Shown here: positions 1 through 8,551 of the stretch, in pieces | How the letters are laid out: the number at the start of each line of letters is the position of its first letter | Position numbering within the stretch: position 1 is the stretch's first letter | Assembly: GCA_035571835.1 (NCBI GenBank) | Contig: DATNBU010000027.1 | Coordinates: 62,001 to 126,000, forward strand | Direction of reading: 5' to 3' | DNA: 64,000 bases | Source: Candidatus Limnocylindrales bacterium | GTDB lineage: Bacteria > Desulfobacterota > Binatia > UBA1149 > CAITLU01 | Notes under the pieces: generated by a model | What the model was told of the DNA's origin: nothing | Databases searched by the model: none | The model's input: only the letters and a program-made list of their open reading frames with translations | Position numbers and translations under genes: made by a program

Positions 1-857
1 CGCAGCGACTGCGCCATCGTGTTGCCGGTCAGCAGCAGGATCGTGAAGAACACGGCCGCAAGGATGCGTCGCACGAGCACGCCGATGTCGCCGATCTGCT
101 TGGCGAAGCCGAGCGCGAATTCCTTTTCGGGCTGCGTGCGCGTCTCGTGCGGCGAATTCTGGAACATCCGGTCGATCTCCTGCGCGACGGCGTGCGGATC
201 GGCCGACAGGCTCACCCGGATCGTGTACCAGCCTGTGGTTCCCGTGCCCGTCGCGCGCGCTTCGTCAAAGTACGCCGCGTTGATCAGCACCATGTCGGTG
301 TTGCCGCGCACCGCCGGGTCGTCGGCGTCGATCGTGCCGACGAGGTCGAACTCCCAGTTCATGTCGCCGTCTTTCTTCGGATAGATCTCCGAGCTGATCG
401 GCAGCTTCTGGCCGATCTTCCAGCCGAACCGCTCGACGAGGCGCTTGCCGGCAAGCGCGCCGGTTCGCGTCTCGATGGCGCGCTCGCGCTCGGCCGGCGG
501 CACGACGAACTCCGAGTACATGTCGAGGTAGCGGGCCGGATCGGCGGCGATCACCGGGAACGCGTTGCTCTGGTTCTGGTACTTGCCGCCGAACCAGTCG
601 CAGCCGACCGCCTCGGTGACGTCGCGCAGCTGCTCGATGCGGCCGCGATACGACTGCGGGAGAGACTCGATGAACGAATACCGGGAGATCGTCAGCAGCC
701 GCCTCGCATCGGCGGTGTCCGCGCCGGCTTCGAACGCAAGCTGGACCGCCTGCAGCAGACCGAACAGCACGAACGCGATCACGACCGACAGCAGCGTCAG
801 GATCGTGCGCGTCTTGCGGCGGAACAGCGCCGCCCACAGCAGCGGAAAGTACTTCAT
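1..857 (-). CDS. FtsX/MacB-type ABC transporter permease (partial, cut by left edge)
   Basis: Membrane permease of an ABC exporter, the channel half that the ATPase encoded just upstream would drive. The start ATG overlaps the ATPase stop by 4 nt (ATGA at 854-857), and translation from it begins MKYFPLLWAALFRRKTRTIL, followed by a hydrophobic segment. This short basic N-terminus plus first helix is typical of FtsX-family permeases. A large extracytoplasmic domain follows, and hydrophobic residues return near position 60, where the next helix begins. Only the first 285 or so codons are present; the remaining helices lie outside the window. With the HlyD-like adaptor it forms a MacAB-like or Lol-like exporter. 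The substrate cannot be told from sequence. Confidence 0.85.
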   Translation of the reverse strand, partial: MKYFPLLWAALFRRKTRTILTLLSVVIAFVLFGLLQAVQLAFEAGADTADARRLLTISRYSFIESLPQSYRGRIEQLRDVTEAVGCDWFGGKYQNQSNAFPVIAADPARYLDMYSEFVVPPAERERAIETRTGALAGKRLVERFGWKIGQKLPISSEIYPKKDGDMNWEFDLVGTIDADDPAVRGNTDMVLINAAYFDEARATGTGTTGWYTIRVSLSADPHAVAQEIDRMFQNSPHETRTQPEKEFALGFAKQIGDIGVLVRRILAAVFFTILLLTGNTMAQSL

Positions 858-1591
858 TGCGGATGGCTGATTGCGGCCGCGTGCGCGTCGAGCATCGATC
901 CCTTGTCGAGATGGACGATCCGGCGCGCGTGGTCGGCAGCCTTCGGGTCGTGCGTAACCATGACGATGGTCTTGCCGTGGTCGCGATTGAGTGACTGCAG
1001 CAGAGAAAGAATGTCGTCGGCCGTGGCGCGGTCGAGATCGCCGGTCGGCTCGTCGCAGACCAGCAGCAGCGGATCCGAGACGAGCGCACGCGCAATCGCG
1101 ACGCGCTGCTCCTGTCCGCCGGAAAGCTCGCGCGGCTTGTGCCCGGCGCGGTTTTCGAGGCCGACGAGCGTGAGCGCGATGAATGCGCGTTCGCGACGCT
1201 CGGCCGCCGGCAGGTCGGTCAGCAGCAGCGGCAGTTCGACGTTGCGCTGCGCCGACAGCGCCGGCAGCAGATTGTAGAACTGGAAGACGAATCCGACGTT
1301 CTGCGCGCGCCAGCGCGCGAGCTCGCCGCTCGTCATGCGGTCGATCCTCTGTCCGCCGACAACGATGACGCCCTCGGTCGGCACGTCGAGGCCTCCGATC
1401 AGGTTGAGCAGCGTCGTCTTGCCGGAGCCCGACGGTCCCATCAGCGCAACGAAGTCTCCGCGCGGAATGTCGAGGTCGACGTGGTGCAGCACTTCGATCG
1501 TCTCGCCGCCGCGGTGGTAGTGCTTGGTAAGGCCGCGTACCTCGACGAGCACGTCCGCCGCGGTGCCTCGCGGATGACCGTTCGCGTCCAT
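854..1591 (-). CDS. ABC transporter ATP-binding protein (MacB/LolD type)
   Basis: ATPase subunit of 245 aa, the usual length for LolD/MacB-like nucleotide-binding proteins. Visible motifs are Walker A GPSGSGKTT (52-60), Q-loop FVFQFYNLLP (101-110), signature LSGGQEQRVAIARAL (156-170), Walker B LLLVCDEPTGDLD (175-187) and the H-loop THD (213-215). The EPTGDLD form is characteristic of the FtsE/LolD/MacB group. The start ATG shares one base with the adaptor stop (TGATG, 1589-1593), and the stop overlaps the permease start (ATGA), so the three genes look translationally coupled. It would power export of a lipid, peptide or drug; specificity is not deducible. Confidence 0.93.
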   Translation of the reverse strand: MDANGHPRGTAADVLVEVRGLTKHYHRGGETIEVLHHVDLDIPRGDFVALMGPSGSGKTTLLNLIGGLDVPTEGVIVVGGQRIDRMTSGELARWRAQNVGFVFQFYNLLPALSAQRNVELPLLLTDLPAAERRERAFIALTLVGLENRAGHKPRELSGGQEQRVAIARALVSDPLLLVCDEPTGDLDRATADDILSLLQSLNRDHGKTIVMVTHDPKAADHARRIVHLDKGSMLDAHAAAISHPQ

Positions 1592-2835
1592 CAGCCCGGT
1601 TCCGACAGCCGCACCGCGCTTCCGTCGCCGATTCCCTCGCCGGGAGAGACGACGACGCGCTCGCCGGCGGCGACGCCGCTCAGCACCTGGCGATCGTTCT
1701 GTGCGCTCTCGCCGAGCGTGACCGGACGTCGCCGTACGGTTCCATTGTCGTAGACGAGCACCGCTGAGGAGCCGCCTTCCGACAGCACGGCCTCGTTCGG
1801 GATCCATACGCCGCGCGCGATGGCTTCGCGGTCGGCGCCGAGGAACGCGACGCGCACGCCCATCTCCGGGACGATGCGCGGATCTTTCACCAGGATCGCG
1901 ACGCGCACCTTGATCGTGGCCTTGCTGCGGTCGGCGGTCGGAATCACCGCGATCACTTTGCCCGGGATCTTCCAGTCCGGATACGCGTTGAGCGTGGCCT
2001 CGACCGGCTGCCCCGCCGTGACGCGGCCGATGAACGATTCGTTGACGTCGACTTCGATCTCGAGCGAATTCATGTCGACGATCGTGCCGATGCCGGTGCG
2101 CGTGAAGCCGCCGCCGGCGGAAATCGGCGAGATCATCTCGCCGGGCATCGCCGCCGTCTCGACGACGACACCGGAGAACGGCGCGCGAACTACCGTATTG
2201 TCGAGCTGGACCTGCGCGACGTCGACGGACTGCTCGGCGACCTGGATCTGCTGCACGGCATTGGCGAGGCGCGCCCGCAGCGTATCGCGGGCCGCGCGCG
2301 CCCGTTCCATGTCCTGCATCGCAGCGACTTTCTCGCGCGCCAGCGACTCCTGGCGCGCATAGTCGCGCTCGGACTGCGCGAGGTCGGCGCGAAGCACGTC
2401 GACCTCGGTGCGGGCGGCCTCGAGCTGGGCCTTCGCGAGGCTGAGCTGGGCTTTGGCTTCCGCGTCGTCGAGCCGGGCCAGCACGGCGCCGGCTTCGACG
2501 CGCATGCCTTCCTCGATCAGGACCTCGACGACCTTGCCGGTAATCTTGGAGGAGACGGTCGCCTCGAGCCGCGCGACGACGTAACCGCTGGCGTCGAGCA
2601 CCGAGGTGTCGCCCGCAACTTCGGCGGCGGCGCGCGCAACGGCGGTCCGGACGACCGGCCGTTCCTTGACGCCGGTGAAAAACCAGAGGAGCCCGCCGCC
2701 AGCGACGAGAACCGCGGCGGCTGCGAGAAGCCTGCGCCGCGACGACGCGGGTGCGGAGCGACCGCTCGAGCGGTCGCGGTCGAGTCGGAGCCTGTCCACG
2801 AGCTGGGCCCGGTCTGTGTCGCGTTGTTCGGCCAT
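1591..2835 (-). CDS. HlyD/MacA-family periplasmic adaptor subunit
   Basis: Membrane-fusion adaptor of about 414 aa that would link the inner-membrane ABC permease to an outer-membrane channel. It has a cytoplasmic basic N-terminus, one membrane anchor near residues 35-54, a lipoyl half-motif (SSKITGKVVEVLIEEGMRVE), a long alpha-hairpin rich in Ala, Glu and Arg, a second lipoyl half (VVRAPFSGVVVETAAMPGE) and a beta-barrel region. I chose the ATG at 2835; a TTG at 2856 in the same frame would add seven residues, but neither has a strong ribosome site. It is the first gene of a three-gene operon. No TolC-like gene is adjacent, so the outer-membrane partner is presumably encoded elsewhere. Confidence 0.88.
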   Translation of the reverse strand: MAEQRDTDRAQLVDRLRLDRDRSSGRSAPASSRRRLLAAAAVLVAGGGLLWFFTGVKERPVVRTAVARAAAEVAGDTSVLDASGYVVARLEATVSSKITGKVVEVLIEEGMRVEAGAVLARLDDAEAKAQLSLAKAQLEAARTEVDVLRADLAQSERDYARQESLAREKVAAMQDMERARAARDTLRARLANAVQQIQVAEQSVDVAQVQLDNTVVRAPFSGVVVETAAMPGEMISPISAGGGFTRTGIGTIVDMNSLEIEVDVNESFIGRVTAGQPVEATLNAYPDWKIPGKVIAVIPTADRSKATIKVRVAILVKDPRIVPEMGVRVAFLGADREAIARGVWIPNEAVLSEGGSSAVLVYDNGTVRRRPVTLGESAQNDRQVLSGVAAGERVVVSPGEGIGDGSAVRLSEPG

Positions 2836-3410
2836 GGCGCGTGGTCGAGCTCGCAAGATTGCTGCGGATCGGATGAGGACGCCAACGTTCGCGTGACTCG
2901 CCGAGAGCGTTGCACGAAGGGGAGGGCGGGAAGCTCTGATTACGCAGCGGGAGAGAAGACGGCAGCCGCATTAGCGACAGAATGTGATTTCCCCGCGGGA
3001 GGAGTGCCGGGGTTTCGCCTCATGCGCTGCCGTCCTCAGCCTGAAATTGTTCCTGCATCGATACTGCGCCAGCCGAAGCGACCGACCGGCCGAAGATCGG
3101 CGTCAAGCGCGCGCACGACGGCGAGGCGGCCGGGGTCGAAAGAAAGATCGAGGAAGAACGATGAAGGCCTGCGTGCAGACTAACGGACCTGTTACGAGAC
3201 GTCGCCGCCGCTCTCGCCATTCCTGCCTCCGGGATCGATCGCATCCCGAGCCGCAACCCGCTGCAGTCCGGAACGGCCGCATCCTGCGCGCGCGGATGAG
3301 GCTTCGTCAATCGGCAATTCTGCGTTCGTGTGCAGGAGCGCGTGCAGAAGAATGTGCCCGACGTGCCTGTCCCGCGTCATATGTGACCGCGATTGCAGAT
3401 CCCCCGGAAA
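2836..3410. other. Intergenic stretch with no supported gene
   Basis: This 575-base stretch lies between the start of the adaptor gene and the stop of the SGNH hydrolase gene, both on the minus strand. The open frames here are Arg- and Ala-rich with no family-like motif and no convincing ribosome site. It must hold the promoter for the adaptor operon, but I cannot point to clear -35/-10 boxes. Confidence 0.5.
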
Positions 3411-4145
3411 TCAGGGCAGCTCGATGTTCCACCCGGCGGCATCGTCGAACACGACATGCTCGACCACAAGCTGGTCGTGAAAAGCCTGATCTTCGCTGAG
3501 CCCGGGCGTCATCCATAGCCCCACCGGACTCTCCAGGAAGATCGTCGCGTACAGGGTAAGCGCCGCAAGATAGCGCCCGCGCTCGCTCGCGTGGTGCCCG
3601 TCGCGGCTCCACAGCTCGGCGTCCGGCTCGGCAAGTAGAATCTCGCGAAACACCCAGCCGATCGGTGCGACGGCGGCGTCGAGCTCGAACGCGATCGGAA
3701 CGTAGCCGGTGCTGCCTTCAGGCTCGCCGCGCAGGTCGTCGTAATCGGCAAGCTCGGCGTCGCGATCGCGCCACGTCATGAAGAAGACCGTTCGGCCGGC
3801 GATTTCGCGATCGAGCGCGCGCGCACTCTGATAACCGCGCTCCTCGGAGATGCCGTCGCTCTGTTCCTGCAGCACGACGGTCTGCCAGTCTTTCGAATGA
3901 ATCTTGGCGAGCGACGAACGCGACTCCGCGTGGGCCTGCAGCGTGAAGCCGTCGGCAGCAGAGACGCCGATGGCGACGTCGCGTCCGGCGGATCGTGCGA
4001 GCATGCGAAGCGGACTCTTGATCCCTTTCGTGAAGCTGTTGCCGACGAGCAGAAGGCTGTCGCGCGCATCGGCCCGGCTCGCACCGCACAGCACTGCGGC
4101 ATGCAGGAACAGTCCGGCCGCTGCAAAGCGAACGATTCGGCGCAT
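3411..4145 (-). CDS. Secreted SGNH/GDSL-type hydrolase
   Basis: Predicted exported esterase-like enzyme of 244 aa. The N-terminus (MRRIVRFAAAGLFLHAAVLC) is a signal peptide followed by LLLVGNSFTKG, where GNS (Ser37) corresponds to the block I GDS nucleophile. Near the C-terminus SRDGHHASERGRYLAAL provides the D-x-x-H pair that completes the triad in this superfamily. The central VVLQEQSDG segment fits the SGNH proteins that carry LQEQS. I preferred the ATG at 4145, which starts the signal peptide directly; an upstream in-frame start at 4169 would add eight residues. Substrate unknown. It is divergent from the GST-like gene, with about 150 bases between them. Confidence 0.75.
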   Translation of the reverse strand: MRRIVRFAAAGLFLHAAVLCGASRADARDSLLLVGNSFTKGIKSPLRMLARSAGRDVAIGVSAADGFTLQAHAESRSSLAKIHSKDWQTVVLQEQSDGISEERGYQSARALDREIAGRTVFFMTWRDRDAELADYDDLRGEPEGSTGYVPIAFELDAAVAPIGWVFREILLAEPDAELWSRDGHHASERGRYLAALTLYATIFLESPVGLWMTPGLSEDQAFHDQLVVEHVVFDDAAGWNIELP

Positions 4146-4299
4146 CGCGCGACAGTACCGCATCGTCACCGGAAGCGGAATGATCCGCGTTCGCAGATTT
4201 GCATTGCTGGCAAGTGCCGGCTTAACGCGGTGCTCGGTAAACCGGACGCCGCGCCCCCTTGGGGAGTTGCGTTCTCAACTGCAGGATGGACGCGCTGCG

Positions 4300-4950
4300 A
4301 TGAATGAGCTGACCATCTGGACATACGACTGGGTTCCCGAAGGCCCGCGTGGTTTCGTGCGTGACCTGCGGCTGAGGTGGGCGTGCGAGGAATCCGGTCT
4401 GCGCTACTCAGTCCGTACGATTCCGTTCGATGGCCGCGAGACCAATCATCTCGCGCAGCAGCCATTCGGCCAGGTGCCGTTCCTCAAGGACGACGAAGTC
4501 GAGATATTCGAGAGCGGCGCCGGCCTGCTGCATCTCGCCCGGAAAAGCGAAAAGCTGATGCCGCGCGATCCGGCCGGAGAAGCGCAAACCGTGCAATGGA
4601 CGATTGCTGCGCTCAACTCGATCGAGATGGTCACCGTACCGTGGTGGTTTCTGAAGATGTGCGGTGACGAGAAGAATCATCTTACCGAATGGGTGCGCAA
4701 GCGCCTCGATCAGCTGGAACTGGTATTGAGCGAGCGCGAATGGCTCGTCGCCGGGCGCTTCACCGTCGCAGACCTGTTGATGGCCGATGTTTTGCGCGTT
4801 CCGGACGTCCGCTCGTTCGGAGATCGGCCCGCCACCGAAGCCTACGTGGCTCGCGCAACCGATCGCGCCTCATTCCAGAAGGCCAGGGCCGACCAGATCA
4901 GCGAGTTCGAAGCAGCCGATCGGACCAGAGCCGAAGAAAGCTCGCCCTGA
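4300..4950 (+). CDS. Glutathione S-transferase family protein
   Basis: Soluble 216-aa protein with the two-domain layout of cytosolic glutathione transferases. The N-terminal thioredoxin fold contains QVPFLKDDEVEIFESGA (the cis-Pro loop followed by the Glu-Ser of the glutathione site). The C-terminal helical domain contains GRFTVADLLMADVLR, the conserved N-capping region. The usual N-terminal catalytic Tyr/Ser/Cys is not clear in MNELTIWTYDWVPEGPRG, so the chemistry cannot be assigned. AGGATGG lies about 11 bases before the ATG. The longer in-frame opening upstream has no family similarity. Confidence 0.85.
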   Translation: MNELTIWTYDWVPEGPRGFVRDLRLRWACEESGLRYSVRTIPFDGRETNHLAQQPFGQVPFLKDDEVEIFESGAGLLHLARKSEKLMPRDPAGEAQTVQWTIAALNSIEMVTVPWWFLKMCGDEKNHLTEWVRKRLDQLELVLSEREWLVAGRFTVADLLMADVLRVPDVRSFGDRPATEAYVARATDRASFQKARADQISEFEAADRTRAEESSP

Positions 4951-5173
4951 CGATGGCGTCGGGGCTTTTCGGGATGCGGATCAGGGCGGGTTTGCCGAGG
5001 CGCCGGAGGGCTCGGGCCGGCCTGGCTGCCCCGGAGACCCGGGGAGTCGACCGCCGCGTCCGAAGACGATAGTGTTTGGGGCGAAGCGGAGGGGAAAGTG
5101 CCGGCCGCCAGACGGCTCCGCCGGCACCCGTGGACGACCAAATCAGTCCGAGAAGACATCTCGAGGAGCTATC

Positions 5174-5800
5174 GTGAAAAGAGAAATCATGTCCGTCATG
5201 TGTGCATCCATTCTGCTGGGTGCCACTTCCATGGCCTTTGCCGGAGCGCGGGGCGAACCGGAGGAAGCCGAAGAGATGCCGACCGCCGTTGCACCTGCGC
5301 CGGCCGTCGAAGCGGAGGAGATTCCTCCTCCCGGTTACTGGTACGTCGGTGTGGCCGGGCTGTACGGAATCGAGAACTTTCACTGCGATGCGGACGATGC
5401 GTGGGGCTACAACGTCCGCGGCGGACGCCGTTTCAATCGCTGGGCGGCAGCCGAAGTCCAGTTCGATCATCCGGTCAGCGAGTACGACGATGCCGACCAT
5501 ATCGACGGCTTCGGGCGGCTCGACGGCGACGTCAATGCCTGGGACGTCACGCTGAACGGCCGGTTCTACCCGATCCAAGGGCATTTCGAGCCGTACGCAG
5601 TCATCGGAGCGGGTTATGGGGAGGCGGATCTTCCCCACGATCAGAATCACGCTTTCGTTGCGAGATTCGGTCTCGGCATGGACTTTCCGATCGTCGAGCA
5701 CTTCGGCGTCACTGTCGGCACCGACTATCTGCTCGGGACCGGGGCCATGTCCAAGTACGACCAGATCCTGATCAGCGCGGGCATATTCTTCATGTTCTGA
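5174..5800 (+). CDS. Outer-membrane beta-barrel protein (OmpA/OmpW-like)
   Basis: Small predicted outer-membrane barrel of 208 aa. A GTG start at 5174 is favoured by GAGGAG at 5162-5167, six bases upstream. The signal peptide ends at the ATSMAFAGA region. A short acidic/Pro-rich linker (PEEAEEMPTAVAPAPAVEAE) precedes alternating beta-strand sequence such as YWYVGVAGLYG, FEPYAVIGAGYGEA, FVARFGLGMDF and ILISAGIFFMF. The last residue is Phe, the usual signal recognised by the BAM assembly machinery. No enzymatic motif is seen. It probably has a structural or porin-like role, or is a lineage-specific surface protein. Confidence 0.8.
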   Translation: MKREIMSVMCASILLGATSMAFAGARGEPEEAEEMPTAVAPAPAVEAEEIPPPGYWYVGVAGLYGIENFHCDADDAWGYNVRGGRRFNRWAAAEVQFDHPVSEYDDADHIDGFGRLDGDVNAWDVTLNGRFYPIQGHFEPYAVIGAGYGEADLPHDQNHAFVARFGLGMDFPIVEHFGVTVGTDYLLGTGAMSKYDQILISAGIFFMF

Positions 5801-6134
5801 CCGGGTTCTTCTGCTGTGATCCATGCGGAATGGAATCCCCGCGCAAGCGGGGGTTCCATTCCGGCTTTAGAAGGGGGACGGCGAGCCTTTCGCCGCGACC
5901 GCCGCCGGCCTCCGGCGCCGGGCCGCGCAAGGCACCGCATTCAACGAGAGATTTCGCCAAGGCCGTGCCGGCCGATGTCGCACTGCGCAACACTGAAAAG
6001 CCTTTTCAGAACCCTGATAAACCCATATGTTCCGGGTGCGGGTTCACTGTAAGAGGACGAGGGGAGCGTCTGGCCAGTCGCCTCTCCGTCCACAGCCAGC
6101 GCGAAAGTTCGTGCAGTCGGGGATCATTAACCAA
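5801..6134. other. Intergenic region upstream of the Cys-rich protein
   Basis: This 334-base stretch has no supported gene. It contains the hairpin at 5827-5862 and then a small inverted repeat, CTGAAAA (5993-5999) and TTTTCAG (6003-6009), in a locally AT-richer patch about 125 bases before the next start codon. That patch is a plausible promoter or operator for the Cys-rich gene, by position only. Confidence 0.4.
5827..5862. repeat. 16-bp hairpin, REP-like element or terminator
   Basis: Left arm GGAATGGAATCCCCGC (5827-5842), GCAA loop (5843-5846), right arm 5847-5862 complementary throughout with one G-T wobble. It lies 27 bases after the outer-membrane protein stop. No T-run follows, so it is either a weak terminator or a dispersed palindromic repeat. 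Sequences of this kind (GGAATCCCCGC...GCGGGGATTCC) recur in many proteobacterial genomes; whether it recurs in this one cannot be judged from one copy. Confidence 0.7.
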
Positions 6135-8471
6135 ATGAACGTCTTCAAAAGCTCGTTTCGCCGGATGCTCGCGCCCTTTGCGGTCCTCGTCCTGGCAGGC
6201 GTGACCGTCCCGGCGGGAACCGCGCTCGCGTTCACGTGCTCGTCGAACGCCGACTGCAGCGACCGCGCAAACCAGTGCGACCCCGGCGCCAAGCCCTGCA
6301 ACGACGGCATCTGCAGTCCGAACGATCCCGACGCGGACAACATCGGCTGCGTGCTGATACCGAACAACTTCAAGTGCGACGACGGCGTGTTCTGCAACGG
6401 CACCGAGTACTGCGACACCAACCACGGCTGCCGCATCCCTCCCGCGCCCGACTGCAACGACGACGTCGCGTGCACGGCCGACCGTTGCGACGAAGCGCAG
6501 AAGAAATGCACGCACACCAGGCGCAACAGCGCATGCAGCGACGGCCTGTTCTGCAACGGCACGGAAGTCTGCACCGCAACCGGCTGCGAGGCCGGCACCC
6601 CGCCCAACTGCAACGACAGCGTGACCTGCACGGCCGACGTCTGCGACGAGCTGCTGCTGCGCTGCGTGCACACGCCGAACAACGCTTCGTGCAGCGACGG
6701 CAACTTCTGCGACGGCGTCGAAGTCTGCGATGCCACGCAAGGCTGCAAGGCCGGCCCGCCGCCCAACTGCAACGACAACATCTCGTGCACGGCCGATTCC
6801 TGTTCGGAAGCGAACAAGGCCTGCGTGCACAACCCGAACAACTCGCTCTGCAACGACGGCCAGTTCTGCGACGGCGTCGAGACCTGCAGCCCGAGCCAGG
6901 GCTGCGTGCCGGGGACCGCGCCGAACTGCAACGACAACGTGACCTGCACGGCCGACACCTGCGACGAAGCCCACGACACGTGCGCGCACTCGCCCAACAA
7001 CGGCGCCTGCAGTGACGGCGAGTTCTGCAACGGCATCGAGATCTGCAGCCCGACCCTGGGATGCCAGCCCGGAACCGGGCCGAGCTGCAACGACAACGTC
7101 GACTGCACCACCGACGTCTGCGTCGAAGCGAACGACACCTGCTCGCACACTCCGAGCAACGCGAAATGCAGCGACGGCCTGTTCTGCGACGGCGTCGAGG
7201 TCTGCAGCCCGACCCAGGGCTGCCAGCCCGGGACATCGCCGAACTGCAGCGACAACGTCGACTGCACGACCGACGCCTGCGTCGAATCGAACGACACCTG
7301 CTCGCACACCCCCAGCAATGCGGCCTGCAGCGACGGCCTGTTCTGCGACGGAATCGAGATCTGCAGCCCGACCAAGGGCTGCCAGCCCGCAACGCCGCCC
7401 AACTGCAACGACGACGTCACCTGCACCGTCGACGTCTGCGATGAGCAGAACGACCGCTGCTCGCACACCGCCGACCACTCGCTGTGCAGCAACAACCTGT
7501 TCTGCGACGGAATCGAGAGCTGCAACCCGCTGACCGGATGCCACGAAGGCACGCCGCCCAACTGTGCCGACAACGTCGACTGCACGCAGGACTTCTGCGA
7601 CGAAGTCACCCACGGCTGCGGCCACCTGACGCATGACGAGCGCTGCACCGACGGCCTGTTCTGCAACGGCGCCGAGGTCTGCGACGCCCTGTTCGGCTGT
7701 CACCCGGGAACTCCGGTCGTCTGCTCCGACGACATCACGTGCACGACCGACACGTGCTCGGAGGCAGCCGACATGTGCGTGCACGTCGGCGACACTACGT
7801 CGTGCGGCAACTGCGTGCTCGAGGCCGCGTGCGGCGAGGAATGCGATCCGTGCGACCACGAGATCTGCGACAACTTCATCGATGATGACGGCGACGGCCT
7901 GATCGACTGCGCGGACCCCGACTGCGAAATGGGCGTGGCCAGCTGCGACGTCGATTGCGTGCTGCGCAACTCGTGCGTCGTGCTCAGCCGAGATCCGGCG
8001 GTGATCTCGTTCCCGACCGGCGGCGACCGGTCGGTCGACCGCTCGGCCGACGGTCCGGGCCGGTTCGCGTTCCACGGCAAGATGATCCCGATGTCGGACG
8101 TCGATCCGCTGCGCGACGGCTTCGTCGTCACGCTCATCAACGCCGAAGGCGAGATCTTCCGCGCCGAAGTAAAGCCCGCCGACATCGAAGCCAGGAGCAC
8201 CAAGCGTTACGCGTACCGTGCGAGCGACAAGGAAGCCGTCCAGCGCGACGGCGGCATTGCGCGCCTCAGCATCCGGGTTCGCACCGAATCCGGCGTGGTC
8301 GGCTACGGAATCCGCGTCGAAGCCTACGGAGACTTCTCGCGCGCGACGCTTCCCGAGATGACGACGCAGGCCTACCTCGGCGACGACGTCGGCTTCGTGA
8401 CCGCAACATGGTCCGGCGAAGTCGGACACTGGAAGCTCGCACCGAAGGATTACGACGGCGGGCTGCAGTAA
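6135..8471 (+). CDS. Secreted Cys-rich repeat protein (nine 53-residue units)
   Basis: Exported protein of 778 aa. The signal peptide MNVFKSSFRRMLAPFAVLVL... ends near PAGTALA. It is followed by nine units of about 53 residues, each built on C-x-DG-x-FC-[ND]-G-x-E-x-C ... GC-x-PGT-x-PNC ... C-T-x-D-x-C ... C-x-H. Cys recurs with fixed spacing, so a chain of small disulfide-knotted modules outside the cytoplasm is expected. The repeat block runs from about 6370 to 7790. The last 200 residues are a different, Cys-poor beta-rich domain after DDDGDGLIDCADPDC, which resembles a calcium-binding motif. No catalytic motif. Such proteins are common in Myxococcota-like genomes and are thought to be surface or matrix proteins. 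Start chosen at the ATG that opens the signal peptide. Confidence 0.85.
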   Translation: MNVFKSSFRRMLAPFAVLVLAGVTVPAGTALAFTCSSNADCSDRANQCDPGAKPCNDGICSPNDPDADNIGCVLIPNNFKCDDGVFCNGTEYCDTNHGCRIPPAPDCNDDVACTADRCDEAQKKCTHTRRNSACSDGLFCNGTEVCTATGCEAGTPPNCNDSVTCTADVCDELLLRCVHTPNNASCSDGNFCDGVEVCDATQGCKAGPPPNCNDNISCTADSCSEANKACVHNPNNSLCNDGQFCDGVETCSPSQGCVPGTAPNCNDNVTCTADTCDEAHDTCAHSPNNGACSDGEFCNGIEICSPTLGCQPGTGPSCNDNVDCTTDVCVEANDTCSHTPSNAKCSDGLFCDGVEVCSPTQGCQPGTSPNCSDNVDCTTDACVESNDTCSHTPSNAACSDGLFCDGIEICSPTKGCQPATPPNCNDDVTCTVDVCDEQNDRCSHTADHSLCSNNLFCDGIESCNPLTGCHEGTPPNCADNVDCTQDFCDEVTHGCGHLTHDERCTDGLFCNGAEVCDALFGCHPGTPVVCSDDITCTTDTCSEAADMCVHVGDTTSCGNCVLEAACGEECDPCDHEICDNFIDDDGDGLIDCADPDCEMGVASCDVDCVLRNSCVVLSRDPAVISFPTGGDRSVDRSADGPGRFAFHGKMIPMSDVDPLRDGFVVTLINAEGEIFRAEVKPADIEARSTKRYAYRASDKEAVQRDGGIARLSIRVRTESGVVGYGIRVEAYGDFSRATLPEMTTQAYLGDDVGFVTATWSGEVGHWKLAPKDYDGGLQ

Positions 8472-8551
8472 CGTGGCGGCTGGCAGCCGCGGCTTCGTGG
8501 AGACGCGCGGCGGCCACGAGATCCTGAGAGAGATCCGAAAAAGCGACCCGC

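Noticed and set aside
3000-3400. Possible small plus-strand genes in the 2.8-3.4 kb gap
   Set aside because: Arg-rich frames without signal, motif or ribosome site; composition matches chance frames in GC-rich DNA.
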